A stretch of DNA of 64,000 nt from Kitasatospora acidiphila. GTDB lineage: Bacteria > Actinomycetota > Actinomycetes > Streptomycetales > Streptomycetaceae. Positions within the stretch are counted from its first letter, which is position 1, and every line of letters begins with the position of its first letter. Positions 36,343 through 45,710 of this stretch are shown in pieces. Under the pieces are notes generated by a model that saw nothing but the letters and a program-made list of their open reading frames with translations, ran no database searches and had not been told where the DNA came from. Location: assembly GCF_006636205.1 (NCBI RefSeq), contig NZ_VIGB01000003.1:2356001-2420000 (forward strand), in the 5' to 3' direction. The position numbers and the translations under genes are program-made.

Positions 36343-36567
36343 TCAGCAGATATACGTCGCGCTGCGAACAGGCTCCCCGTCTACCCATACAGCCAGATCA
36401 GCTCCGTCGAGCGAACTGCCGATCTGGGCGGTCAGCTGCCGAATGAAGTCATCCAGCTCGCCCGGAGTCGCCGTAGCCCACTCGGGCGCGCGTGCGGCCG
36501 TCACGAAGGCGAACTCCGCGAAACGCCGCGCGAGGCTGTCGGTCACCGCGTCCTGAGCCGCGTCCAC
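36343..36567 (-). CDS. Small hypothetical protein
   Basis: A 74-codon frame from GTG at 36567, lying between the degraded genes and the ABC exporter. It has a mixed composition rather than the Arg/Pro-rich look of shadow frames: it includes LARRFAEFAFVTAARAPEW and ends DGEPVRSATYIC. No ribosome site is obvious and I recognise no family. It may be a fragment. Confidence 0.3.
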   Translation of the reverse strand: MDAAQDAVTDSLARRFAEFAFVTAARAPEWATATPGELDDFIRQLTAQIGSSLDGADLAVWVDGEPVRSATYIC

Positions 36568-36632
36568 GCTGATGGCCAGCAGTTCGGGGCATCCGGATCA
36601 CAGAAGTCACTGAGTGCTACGAGTGACCGGTG

Positions 36633-39035
36633 CTACTCGGTCCGCAGTGCGGTGGCGGTCCGGGAGCGCGCCGCCCAGCCGGCCGGCAGCAGGGCGCCGA
36701 GCAGCGCGATCGCGATCCCGCCGGCCAGCAGCGGGAGCAGTATCCCGGCGGTGTAGACGTGGGTCACGCTCGGCGGCAGGTTCCTGCCGAGTGCGCTCAC
36801 CATCTGGGTCAGCGTCACGTTCTCCACCGCCATCCCGATCGGGACCCCGATCAGCCCGGCGATCAGGCCGGTGAGGCTCACCGAGGTCAGCACCATCGCG
36901 ATGGTCTGCTTGGGCGTCATCCCGAGGGCCTTGAAGATCCCCAGGTCGTGGATCCGTTCCCGGGTGTCCTGCACCACGGTGTTCAGCACGCCGAGCGCGG
37001 CGACCGCGATCATCATCAGCGTGAGGGTGGCCACCAGGGCGCTCATGATGAGCACCGTGGGGTTCGGGTACGTGATGTTCGGGGTGGCCGCGGCGTGCAG
37101 CGGGGTCAGCGCGGCGGTGGCCGAGGCGGACCAGGTGGAGCCGCTGACGTTGTCGGCCAGCTTGACGTTGAACTGGGTGATGTACGGCGTCAGACCGGCG
37201 GCGGTGAACGTGGCATTGTCGGTCATCACGACCCCGCTGCTGCTGCCATCGAAGTCGATGCCGACGATCCGCAGCGGCAGTCGCTTGTCGTCCTGCGTCA
37301 CGGTGACGGTGTCGCCGACGTGCACCCCGGCCGACGAGGCCAGGTGGTCGTTGATCACGGCTTCGCCGGGGTTCTGGTACCAACGGCCGTGCAGCATAGC
37401 CAGATTGGTCCAGGACAGGTCGCCGGTGGTGGTGTCCACCATCGTATTGTCCCCCGTCGGCGCGCCGATCATGGTCGCGCCGCTGACGCCCCAGCCGAAC
37501 GCGGCCTTCGTGCCCGGGACCGAAGCGATCGCGGCGGCCACCCCGGTGGAGTCCAGGTGGGGATTGGCAGGGCCGCCGCCGGGGGAGTGGAGGCCGACGG
37601 GCGTGCCGGCGGGCACCACGAGCATCGACGCGGCGTTGAGGCCATTGCTGCCCGTGTCCGAGTACTTGGTGAACGCGGTCTCCAGCCCCATCGCGAAGGT
37701 GACGCTGACCGCGCCGAACAGCACCGCGGCGCCGACCAGCACGGCCCGGGCCGGCTTGGCGAACGGCTGGGCCAGTCCCAACGACATCGGCCGGGGCAGC
37801 GGCAGCCTGCTTGCCAGGCGCTGCGCGCCTTGGCCGCGCTTGGCCTTCGGGGCACGGCCGACGACCAGGGTCTGCACCGCCGGCAGTCGCCCGGCCCGAA
37901 GTGCCGGGATGAGCGCGGTGACACCGACGATGACCAAGGTGCCGATCGGCACGACGAGGCTGACCCACACCGGCAGGCCGGTCTCGGCGGCACCGAGCTG
38001 CTGGGCGGCTTTGCCCAGGACCGGAACGGCCAGCACGTTGCCGAACAGCGTGCCGCCCACCACACCGATCGCCGCCGGGATCAGGGCTTGTGCGGCGTAG
38101 GCGCGGGCCACCTGCCAGGGGGTGAAGCCGAGCGACTTCAGGATCCCGATGCGCCGGATGCCCGAGACCACCGCGCCGCTGACCACGATCGCGATGATCA
38201 GCACCGACAGGAACAGGCCGAGGACGCCGAAGACGACCAGGAACGGCACGAACGACTTCGCGCTGCCGACGGCCTGCTTCTCCGCGGCCAGATAGGACTG
38301 TCCGCTCTCGACCGAGCCGGCCGGCGCGGCGGCGGCGATCGCCTGCTTGTCCGTGGCGAGGTCGGCCTCGGTCCCGGACTTGGCGAACCGGTAGAGCATC
38401 TGCTCGTCGGTCTTGACGCCGGCGGCGGCCAGCCGCGCGAAGCCATCGGCGGTGAGGAAGCCGGTCGCGGTGCCGGTCAGCGAGTTCGCCAGGCCGACGA
38501 CCTTGAACGAGGGCTTGCCCGGCAGCGAGTCGAACACCACGGAACCGCCTGCGCAGGCATGGACCCATGAGGACAGGACGATCTCGTTCGCGGTGGTCGG
38601 CCACCCGCCCTGGACCAGGGCCAGATGGTCCAAGCCGGAGGTGGCGGCCAGGTCGGGCCGGGTGGTGGCGATGACCGGCTCGTTGGCGCGACCGGCCATC
38701 GGCATGCCCGGGGCGATGTTCGCGGTGCAGTCCGTGCCGTAGGTCGTGTTCAGGGCGGCGGTGACCGGGTACGGCCCGGACGCCTCGGTGACGCCGGCGA
38801 GGTGCCCGGTGGCGGCGGCCTGCGCGGCAGTGGCCTTCGAGCCGTCGAACTGGACTGACAGGTGCGCGCCGTTGCGGGCCTTGAAGGCCTGCTCGAACGG
38901 GGCCTGCACGGCGGCCAGCAGACCGAGCGAGAGGACAGATGAGGTGACGGCCGCGAACGTCGTCAGGGCCATGACGAGGGACTGCACACGACGCCGGCCG
39001 ACGCCGGAGCGCACGACCTTGCCCAGGGCGCTCAT
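36633..39035 (-). CDS. FtsX/MacB-type ABC transporter permease (two FtsX units)
   Basis: About 800 residues. It has an N-terminal membrane helix (residues 20-40), a large extracytoplasmic domain, a block of three helices (around FVPFLVVFGVLGLFLSVLII), a further helix, then a second long extracytoplasmic domain and three C-terminal helices (VLIMSALVATLTLMMIAVAA onward). Each block carries the FtsX signature (RRIGILKSLGFTPWQVARAY and IHDLGIFKALGMTPKQTIAM). The start is ATG at 39035, preceded by GGTGAG; upstream in-frame codons lack homology. It pairs with the ATPase 83 nt upstream. Such exporters commonly expel or give resistance to peptide antibiotics, which fits the lipopeptide locus. Confidence 0.88.
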   Translation of the reverse strand: MSALGKVVRSGVGRRRVQSLVMALTTFAAVTSSVLSLGLLAAVQAPFEQAFKARNGAHLSVQFDGSKATAAQAAATGHLAGVTEASGPYPVTAALNTTYGTDCTANIAPGMPMAGRANEPVIATTRPDLAATSGLDHLALVQGGWPTTANEIVLSSWVHACAGGSVVFDSLPGKPSFKVVGLANSLTGTATGFLTADGFARLAAAGVKTDEQMLYRFAKSGTEADLATDKQAIAAAAPAGSVESGQSYLAAEKQAVGSAKSFVPFLVVFGVLGLFLSVLIIAIVVSGAVVSGIRRIGILKSLGFTPWQVARAYAAQALIPAAIGVVGGTLFGNVLAVPVLGKAAQQLGAAETGLPVWVSLVVPIGTLVIVGVTALIPALRAGRLPAVQTLVVGRAPKAKRGQGAQRLASRLPLPRPMSLGLAQPFAKPARAVLVGAAVLFGAVSVTFAMGLETAFTKYSDTGSNGLNAASMLVVPAGTPVGLHSPGGGPANPHLDSTGVAAAIASVPGTKAAFGWGVSGATMIGAPTGDNTMVDTTTGDLSWTNLAMLHGRWYQNPGEAVINDHLASSAGVHVGDTVTVTQDDKRLPLRIVGIDFDGSSSGVVMTDNATFTAAGLTPYITQFNVKLADNVSGSTWSASATAALTPLHAAATPNITYPNPTVLIMSALVATLTLMMIAVAALGVLNTVVQDTRERIHDLGIFKALGMTPKQTIAMVLTSVSLTGLIAGLIGVPIGMAVENVTLTQMVSALGRNLPPSVTHVYTAGILLPLLAGGIAIALLGALLPAGWAARSRTATALRTE

Positions 39036-39117
39036 CGGCTCACCGCCGGCAGCGGACGGGCCACGGCCCGGAAGGAGACCTCGTACAGGCGCTGGGACGG
39101 CAGCGCTGGGAGCCGCG

Positions 39118-39852
39118 TCATCGGACCGCTCCCGCCGAGCTGTGGGAGGTGGCGCCGCTGACCGGGTTGACCACGTCCCGGGCCACGGCACCGTCCACCA
39201 GCTCGATCGTGCGTCGCGCGGTGTTCGCCGCCAGCTGGGTGTCGTGGGTCACCAGCAGGATGGTCTGACCCTCGGCGTTCAGATCCAGCAGCAACTGGCG
39301 CACGTCCTGGGCCGAGTTCGAGTCCAGCGCGCCGGTCGGCTCGTCGGCCAGCAGCAGCGCCGGCCGGTTCATCAGGGCCCTGGCCACCGCCACCCGCTGC
39401 CGCTGACCGCCGGACAGCCGCTGCGGGTAGGCCTTGGCGTGCCGGTCGATACCCAGCGAGGCGAGCAACTCCATCGCCCGCCGCTTCACCTCGCCCTTGC
39501 CCATCCCGGCCAACTGCGCCGGAACCATCACGTTGTCCAGCACCGTCAGGTCGTCGAGCAGGTTGAAGAACTGGAAGATCATGCCGATGGAAGCCCGCCG
39601 GTACTTCGCCGAACCGGCCTCGCCGAGCTGGTCGACCCGGGTTCCGTTGACGGTCACGGTGCCGCTGGAAGGCTTGTCCAAACCGGCGACCAGGTTCAGC
39701 AGCGTCGACTTGCCACTACCGGAATGGCCGAGGATCGCCACGCACTCACCAGCCGCCACGGACAGGCTCACCCCGGCCAGCGCGGGCGGGCCGTCATCGT
39801 ATTTCTTCGTCGCGTCTCGGAGATCGATCATCGGTTCATTCGTCATGGCCAT
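39118..39852 (-). CDS. ABC transporter ATPase, MacB/LolD type
   Basis: A 244-residue ATPase. Walker A is GHSGSGKST (near residue 43), the Q-loop is MIFQFFNLL, the signature is LSGGQRQRVAVARAL, Walker B is LLLADEPTGALD and the switch His is in LLVTHD. The DEPTGALD form and short size fit the MacB/LolD group that works with FtsX-type permeases, here the next gene. An alternative ATG two codons in (MTNEPM) is equally likely. Probably exports the lipopeptide or protects the cell envelope from it. Confidence 0.92.
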   Translation of the reverse strand: MAMTNEPMIDLRDATKKYDDGPPALAGVSLSVAAGECVAILGHSGSGKSTLLNLVAGLDKPSSGTVTVNGTRVDQLGEAGSAKYRRASIGMIFQFFNLLDDLTVLDNVMVPAQLAGMGKGEVKRRAMELLASLGIDRHAKAYPQRLSGGQRQRVAVARALMNRPALLLADEPTGALDSNSAQDVRQLLLDLNAEGQTILLVTHDTQLAANTARRTIELVDGAVARDVVNPVSGATSHSSAGAVR

Positions 39853-39983
39853 GAACCTAGGACCGGACCATGATCCATCGCATCAGCCGGGCGGATGTCA
39901 TTTCTCCCCCAGGCCATCGGTCTGGCGGCTACCCCGCGTACGTCCCGGGGGCGACGCGCAGAGCCGACGCCAGTCAATGCGAT

Positions 39984-40290
39984 CTCCGCATGGAGGAGCT
40001 GTTCCAGCGTTTCTCGACATCGGAACCCGTGACCTGGCTGACCCACAGGCTGTGGTCGGTGACGAACGTGGTGCGGCATTCCGGTGCGCGGACCTGCCGG
40101 GTCGCGGTCGGCTACGAGCCGGAAGGGGTGACGATCGAGGTGGCGGACGACGGGGACGACGGCCTCGGAGGGCACGGCCGTCCGAGGCCCTCGGCGGCGG
40201 CCGGCGGGAGCGGCTTCGGCCTGCTCGGCATGCGCGAGCGGGTGACGCTGCTGTCCGGCCAGTTCAGCGTGGACCTCACACCGGCCGAGA
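39984..40290 (+). pseudogene. Sensor histidine kinase fragment (ATPase domain)
   Basis: Plus-strand remnant with the C-terminal ATP-binding part of a NarL-family histidine kinase: N box SVTNVVRHSGARTCRVAVGY, G1 box IEVADDGDDG, G2 box GFGLLGMRERVTLLSG. There is no membrane part, no HisKA_3 dimerisation helix and no partner regulator, and the sequence after about 40290 is unrelated. It lies divergent from the ABC exporter, so it may be what is left of a system that controlled that exporter. Confidence 0.65.
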
Positions 40291-40527
40291 TTCGCCGTCT
40301 GCTGGCAACTGGACCCCGCAACCGTGCTCCGGACCGCAGCCACGCAGCGACCTGGTCGCGCTGGAGACGCCGCCACCAAGCACACGCCCGCCGCTGTCAC
40401 TACATGTGGCGCGGCCACCCGTGGGTGGGACATCCACGTCAAAACCGCCCCACCCACCCGGCAGCCTCGCTACACTCACCGTCCCCAGGCCGCTGACCAG
40501 GGCACATGGAGAACTCTCACTGGAGTA

Positions 40528-41763
40528 CTAGCGGTCATGGCGGTTGACGACGTGGTTGAGCATGCGGTGCAGGCGCTCGGAGTCGAGCCGGTCGGCGGCG
40601 CCCGCGCGGGACCGCCCCGGCAGCGGCAGCCGGCCACGGCGGTCCCAGGCCAGCGCGCCGCGCTCGTCGATCACGCAGGTCGCGGCACCCGCGTTGTCGG
40701 GGTGCAGGCAGAACGGGATGTCGAGCACGCCCAGTTCGAACGCCTTGGTCAGGGCGGTGCCGACATCGGCGTCCAGGTTCAGCACGGCCGCCACCAGGTG
40801 CCGGGCCTCGTCGAGCACCTCCGCGTAGAACGCGGCCTCCGGCTCACCGGGCGGGCAGGGCCGGCCCTGCGCCGCCGCAGCGGCCAACCTGAGCGCGGCC
40901 GTGTTCTCCTTGATGGTCGGGATCTGCCACGCCTCGGAGACCGTCTTCACGATCATGCGCTCGCACCCGGTGTCCCGGGCAAGCCGGGCGCTCTCCTCGA
41001 TCAGCGCGGTGGCACCGCGCTCGGTCCGTGGGAACAGACCCATGTAGGTGTAGAGCACCACGTGCCACGTCACACCGGTCAGATACTCGGTGGCGAGGGT
41101 ACGCAGGGCTCGCAGCGCGCCGCGGTCCTGGGCCGCCAGTATGCCCTGGGCGTAGCTGAGCGACATGTGGCGCAGGCCGTTCTGCCGGAAGAAGCAGCCC
41201 TCCAGCACGGACAGCGTCACCAGCATCGAGGGCGGGCAGAGTTGGCCCAGCAGGCAGCCGCCGAAGCTCTCGATGTGCCCGGACTCGGTCTCCCCCGCCA
41301 GGAATCGGCAGCTCTCGGCCCATTCCCGGACGGCCTCGGCGAGCGGCACCCGGCTGTACGGGAGGCAATACGACACCGGACCGCCTTCGGTCGCGTCCAG
41401 GCCCACCTCGACCAGCCGCTCGAAGACCCGCCGTGGCAGCGCGGTGCCGTGCCGCACCTGCACCGGGAACTGCGGGCCGTACAGTCCCTCGAGCAGCTCC
41501 CGGGTCACGGCGGCCGGGTGGGAGACGAGCGGATACCCGTTCAACTCCTCGCCGGCCGCCAGCCGTTCCAGCGGCGTCGTGTAGTCCCCGACCCGGGTGT
41601 AACTGTCCAGCGTGACCGTGCCGACCACCGGGGTCCCGAGGGCGGCGACCTCCCGCAAGCCGGCGTGCATTGTGCCGACCTTTCCGAAACCCATCCGGGG
41701 CTGGACCACCAGCCGCCCCTGGCGGCGGTTGTGCGCCACCCAGGAGTCCAGGTATCCGCCCAT
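40528..41763 (-). CDS. glmE: Glutamate (methylaspartate) mutase large subunit, GlmE-type
   Basis: A 411-residue catalytic subunit of B12-dependent glutamate mutase, converting glutamate to 3-methylaspartate. Recognisable stretches are LVVQPRMGFGKVGTMHAGLR, TPVVGTVTLDSYTRVGDY, NGYPLVSHP, PVQVRHGTALPRRVFE and EGGPVSYCLPYSRVPL, which line the TIM-barrel active site in this family. It is somewhat shorter than clostridial GlmE (about 480). ATG at 41763 begins one base after the TGA of the preceding gene (TGAGATG). It is the last gene of a tight operon whose first gene is the B12-binding subunit. Methylaspartate is a building block of lipopeptides such as friulimicin, and the Asp-type A domains here could use it. 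Confidence 0.85.
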   Translation of the reverse strand: MGGYLDSWVAHNRRQGRLVVQPRMGFGKVGTMHAGLREVAALGTPVVGTVTLDSYTRVGDYTTPLERLAAGEELNGYPLVSHPAAVTRELLEGLYGPQFPVQVRHGTALPRRVFERLVEVGLDATEGGPVSYCLPYSRVPLAEAVREWAESCRFLAGETESGHIESFGGCLLGQLCPPSMLVTLSVLEGCFFRQNGLRHMSLSYAQGILAAQDRGALRALRTLATEYLTGVTWHVVLYTYMGLFPRTERGATALIEESARLARDTGCERMIVKTVSEAWQIPTIKENTAALRLAAAAAQGRPCPPGEPEAAFYAEVLDEARHLVAAVLNLDADVGTALTKAFELGVLDIPFCLHPDNAGAATCVIDERGALAWDRRGRLPLPGRSRAGAADRLDSERLHRMLNHVVNRHDR

Positions 41764-41764
41764 C

Positions 41765-42547
41765 TCAGCGGCCGGAGATCAGCTCGAGGCGGCGGCGGCC
41801 GCTCTCCGGGTCGACCGTACTCACCTGCACCTTGTGCGGGTCGCCGGCCCGGACCCGAGCGATCATGGACTGGTTCGACGCGAAGTAGACCAGCGAGCTG
41901 CGGTAGAGCGCACGCAACCGGGCGATGGACAGCGCCGAGACGTCCTCCAGCCAGCGGACGGCCGGCTCGTGGCCGGGTTCGCCGCACAGGGCCGCGTGCA
42001 GCTCGTCCAGCCGGTCGGCGGCCTTGGGGTGGCAGCTCTCAACGAACGCCGCGAGCCGGGCGCCCTGGTCGGTGAAGGGCGAGAAGACCATGGCCACCAG
42101 GGCCTCCTCGGTCAGGCCGAAGACGTCCCTGGCGTAGGCGTCGGACAGCTCGCGGCGGGCGGCGATCTTCTCCGGCGAGTCGTAGCGGCTCAGGGCGAGC
42201 CGGATCAGGTTCTCCGGCATCTCCTTCCTGCGCATCATCGCCTCGGCCAGCTGGAGGTACTCGGCGATGCCGGCCTCGTAGCTGCGGCCCTCGACGAACT
42301 GGGCGCGCAGGCCGCGCAGATGGGCCATCAGCGTCGGGTTGGCGCAGTCGGACTCGGTGAAGCTGAAGGCCAGGTCGTCGAAACGGAAGCCGAGGAACTC
42401 GGTGATCAGATCCCAGTGGTCGTGCACCCGGTAGCTGACCGGCTTGGCACCCACCGCCTTGACGCCGTCCGGCTCGACCTCGCCGGCGAGCTGCTCGTAG
42501 AGCGCGCTGTCACTCTCGTGCGTGCCGCAGCACGACTGGTTGCTCAT
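41765..42547 (-). CDS. Unknown protein between ATP-grasp ligase and glutamate mutase
   Basis: 260 residues, predicted mostly helical, with no membrane segment or signal peptide. The N-terminus is cysteine-bearing (MSNQSCCGTHESD), followed by VHDHWDLITEFLGFRFDDLAF, LRGLRAQFVEGRSYEAGIAE and a late SSLVYFASNQSMIARVRAG. I do not recognise the family. It is not the mutase chaperone GlmL/MutL, which is larger and has an actin-like ATPase fold. Its ATG overlaps the TGA of the ATP-grasp gene, and its stop is one base from glmE, so the four products are probably made in fixed ratio and used in one pathway. Confidence 0.8.
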   Translation of the reverse strand: MSNQSCCGTHESDSALYEQLAGEVEPDGVKAVGAKPVSYRVHDHWDLITEFLGFRFDDLAFSFTESDCANPTLMAHLRGLRAQFVEGRSYEAGIAEYLQLAEAMMRRKEMPENLIRLALSRYDSPEKIAARRELSDAYARDVFGLTEEALVAMVFSPFTDQGARLAAFVESCHPKAADRLDELHAALCGEPGHEPAVRWLEDVSALSIARLRALYRSSLVYFASNQSMIARVRAGDPHKVQVSTVDPESGRRRLELISGR

Positions 42548-43771
42548 AGCGAAGATGCCTCGAATTCAAAGTTCTCGATGATGTGGCGGATATCGGCCTC
42601 CACCTGGGCCGGGCTGTCATGCAGCAGGATGAACCGGCCGCTGTGCAGGGCGTCGTACGCTCCGCCCGGCTCCAGCACCTCGCCCGGCCGGGGCAGCAGT
42701 TCGCGCCAGATGCTCGGCACCCGGCCGCGCATCGAGGTCGCCCGCTCCACCCGGACCGGCCCCGCGGGCTTGGGGATGACCAGCCAGCCCCCGACGGGTC
42801 GCCGGACGACGCCGGGAGCGCCACCTCCTCGCCGGCTGCGGCCCGCAGCCAGACCTCGAAGAGGTTGAATCCGAACAGCTTGTTGAGCAGGTGCGGGACC
42901 TCGCTGCCGCCGACCCGGCCGCCGATCTCCAGGAAGACCAGCTCGCCCTCGGGGGTCACGAACAGCTCCAGGTGGAACGGGGTAGTGCGGATCCCGAGCG
43001 CGGCGACGCACCTGCGGGAGAAGTCCTCGATGCGTTCGCGCAGTTCGCAGCGCTGGACCGGCACCGAGCCGAGCGGCGCGCCGGCGGCGAAGGCCAGGCA
43101 GTCGTTCACATAGCGGGAGACCGCCTGGAAGCGGACCTCGGAGTACTGCCCCGCGAACCCGTCCACGTGGTGGACGTCGCCGGTGACGAACTCTTCGATC
43201 TCGTACCGTGCCAGCTCCAACTCCGGCAGCAGGGCCACCAGCGACGCCTCGTCCTCGAGCCGGTGGACACCGATGCTCGCCGCGCCGTCCACCGGCTTGA
43301 CGATCACCGGATACCCGCAGGAGCGGGCGAACGCGAGGCTCTGCTCGACGCTCTGGCAGTGGGCGAACCGGGGCACCCCGCCTCGGCGAGCAGCTCCTTC
43401 ATCCGCACCTTGTCCCGGTAGACCGCGACCTCATCCCGGGTCGGACCGGGCAGGCCGAGGTCCTCGCGCACCCGGGCGGCGATCTCCAGGGTGAACTCCG
43501 GTAGGGCGACCAACTGGTCGACCGGGCCGACCCGTTCGGTCACCTCCTGAACGGCGGCGCGCAGCGAGTCGGCGTTGTTCACGTCGTCGATCCGCACCAT
43601 TGCGGCGATCTTCGACGGCTCGGCGAGCACGCCCCGGACGCCGAGATCGTCCACCACGTAGCTGACCTGGTGGCGGTCGTGGTCGATTAACTCCTCGTAG
43701 CGGGTGAGCTCGTTGTCCCAGCGCACCCCGTCCGAAAAGCGCGGCCACCGGTTGACGATCACGATGTGCAT
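42544..43771 (-). CDS. ATP-grasp ligase, broken by two single-base lesions
   Basis: ATP-grasp enzyme of about 408 residues once repaired. Frame 1 (MHIVIVNRWPRFSDGVRW to MKELLAEAG) is the N-terminal domain. After one missing base near 43378, frame 2 holds the ATP-binding core (GYPVIVKPVDGAASIGVHRL, ARYEIEEFVTGDVHHVDGF) and the metal and phosphate site (FHLELFVTPEGELVFLEIGG, RVGGSEVPHLLN). After another near 42812, frame 3 gives the C-terminus (GGWLVIPKPAGPVRVE to EFEASSL). Both breaks are repaired by one G. The family joins a carboxylate to an amine through an acyl phosphate; here a peptide or amide bond to methylaspartate or glutamate is conceivable. ATG at 43771 overlaps the upstream stop (TGATG). 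Confidence 0.8.
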
Positions 43772-44259
43772 CAGCGCACCTCCAGCGGCGCGAGTTCCGA
43801 GTCGTCCCACGGTGCGATCACCGCGGCGTCCGCCCGCCAGGCGGCGAATCCCTCGGCCTTTCCGAAGGCCAGGAAGCTCCGGAAGCGTTCGACGGCGTCG
43901 TCACCGGTGAACACGTCGGTGTAGCCGTGCGCCAGCAGCTCGCGCCGGACCCGGTCGTTGTCCGACTCGGCGGTGGTGAGCTTGCCGCCGACCACGCAGG
44001 GCAGCTCCAGCCCGGCCTCCCGCAGGGCGGTCAGCAGCACCCGGGCGCCGTGCAGCCCGTGACCGTTGACGCTCGACACCACGAGCAGGTCCGGCCGGCT
44101 CTCGGCGACGGCGGTCAGCACCAGGTCGACCGGGGTGCAGGAACCCAGGTTCCGCACTGCGGCACCGTTCTCCTCCAACACCTTCTGCAGGTAGACGAGG
44201 TTCCAGATGTGCGAGTCGGACTCGACGGTGCTCAGCAGGCACCGGAAGGACACACTCAT
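43771..44259 (-). CDS. glmS: Glutamate (methylaspartate) mutase small, B12-binding subunit
   Basis: A 162-residue cobalamin-binding subunit. The B12 signature DxHxxG appears as SDSHIWNLVYLQ (residues about 14-25; the usual Gly is Asn, with His as the lower cobalt ligand), followed by LLVVSSVNGHGLHGARVLL and CVVGGKL, the other two parts of the fold (SxL and GG). It forms the holoenzyme with the GlmE-type protein three genes downstream. It is first in the operon; ATG at 44259 is followed by MSVSFRCLLSTVESDSH. A B12 supply is implied. Confidence 0.85.
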   Translation of the reverse strand: MSVSFRCLLSTVESDSHIWNLVYLQKVLEENGAAVRNLGSCTPVDLVLTAVAESRPDLLVVSSVNGHGLHGARVLLTALREAGLELPCVVGGKLTTAESDNDRVRRELLAHGYTDVFTGDDAVERFRSFLAFGKAEGFAAWRADAAVIAPWDDSELAPLEVR

Positions 44260-44330
44260 ACTGAGACTCCTAGACGATTAGATCCGAAGTTCCGCCCCGC
44301 CAAAGGGGGGAGGGTGTCCACGATCAGTTT

Positions 44331-44451
44331 GTGACGACCGACCTGGACACCCTCTTGACCGCACTCTACGTGAAGATCGACGACAAGATCAGAGGAACGC
44401 GATGGCTGGGCCGCCCGCCGCTGCTCAGCGACTCCGAACTCGTCTGCTGTT
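44331..44451 (+). mobile_element. IS982-like transposase N-terminal fragment
   Basis: About 40 codons from GTG at 44331 (VTTDLDTLLTALYVKIDD, then WLGRPPLLSDSELVC), resembling the N-terminus of actinomycete IS982-type transposases. It ends abruptly at the junction with the IS1380 remnant, showing that one element landed in or beside another. Family assignment is from memory of the motif. Confidence 0.5.
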
Positions 44452-45297
44452 GGTCGCGGTGACGCAGTAGCGCCAGCCGGTCTTCTGCTCGAAGCGGATG
44501 AGTTTCTTCAGGTGCCGCCGGGTCGGACGGACCCGGCGCACGATCAGCCGCATGCCCTGCGGCCAGCCCTGGCGAGTGTTCAGACCGGTCAACTCCGCGA
44601 CGAAGTAGCCTTCTTGGAGACTGCCGTCCTGATGCAGGGAGACCTCCCAGGCGGCCTCGGACAGCCTCGCGATGGCCCGCTCGTCGTCTTCGGTGATCTT
44701 CCAGCCGACCGTGTAACGCACCGTTCGCCGCGAGGTGAAGGCTTCGAGGTGTTCCAGCAGTCCGTGGGTCGCCCCGGCCCCGTCCACCCTGACCAGGATC
44801 TTCGCGGCCGAGGAGCCGGGGATCTGCGCGAGGGCGTCGGTGAGCACGCGGATGTGGTCGCTGACCGTGTTCGCTCCGGCGTTCCCCGGCCGCAGCAGCA
44901 TGGCCAGGGACTCGGTGGTGTTCGCGCACCACGCGGCCAGCGGATGGAACCCGAAGGTCTTTTTGAAGGTGACCGCCGCCCCGGCCTTCTTCGACGCGCA
45001 GGTGATGACCGTGGCGTCGAGGTCGATGACGATCCAGCCGGACAGTCGCTTGCCCGCCACCACCAGCCAGGGGAAGCCCGCCGGTCGCAGATGCAGCAGC
45101 GACCACACGCGGCGGCGCACCTGGCGGCGGGCCTTGGCGATCTTTGCCTGGGCCGCCTCGTCCAGCGCGGCCAGGGTGCGGCGCACGGTGGAGTCGGAGG
45201 CGGCCGTACCGAACAGCGGCCGGTGGTGCAACTGCAGTTGCTCGGCCTCCAGCACCTGCTGCCCGGAGGCGTGGCCACGTGCCTGTCCGCCGACAAG
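44452..45297 (-). mobile_element. IS1380-type transposase fragment
   Basis: About 275 codons of a DDE transposase: IDLDATVITCASKKAGAAVT, FKKTFGFHPLAAWCANT, ILVRVDGAGATHGLLEHLEA, RRTVRYTVGWKITEDDE, GMRLIVRRVRPTRRHLKKL and WRYCVTATN. The N-terminal part of the protein is missing or altered, and the C-terminal hundred or so residues are replaced by sequence from the adjoining IS fragment, so it is inactive. Confidence 0.8.
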
Positions 45298-45308
45298 CCG
45301 CCGCCGCG

Positions 45309-45430
45309 ATGAAGCGCATCCATGCCGTCACCGCAATCGACGGCTGCCGTCGCGACATAGCCCGCGACCTGCTGGCCGATCTGCGGCGCCTGGACCGACT
45401 CGTCAAGGACAACGAGGCCCACCTGAACCG
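45309..45430 (+). mobile_element. Possible IS110-like transposase fragment
   Basis: From ATG at 45309: MKRIHAVTAIDGCRRDIARD, LLADLRRLDRLVKDNEAHL. The heptad-rich stretch resembles the middle helical part of IS110-group transposases. It is short, with no partner sequence. From here to 45710 I see no further gene. Confidence 0.35.
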
Positions 45431-45710
45431 CCGACCCAACGGGGATCAGCATGCCGACCCAGATGAACGCGCCCCCGGACCACGTCCCGGTCGACCCGGC
45501 CCTGCGCGGCGACCGGAAGTCCGCGCACATTCGTGCGCGACTCCCCGGAGACCAACTCACTGAGACCTACCGCCGCTTGGCCCGTAGTGTTCAAGCTGCT
45601 TTACAAGATCCACTCCTGCGCATCCGAGGGGGTTGGGGGCGAGCAGGCTCTCGGCCCCCGCGGAGCTCGGATTCCGGGCAGCGGGTCGGTGGAGCCGCCC
45701 GGGCCGGCGA

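Noticed and set aside
36607..38604. 665-codon minus-strand frame overlapping the ABC permease in another frame
   Set aside because: Arg/Gly/Asp-rich shadow of the permease frame, which has clear membrane helices and FtsX signatures.
45403..45594. Short minus-strand frame to the right of the IS fragments
   Set aside because: No motif or start signal; it is antisense to transposase debris.
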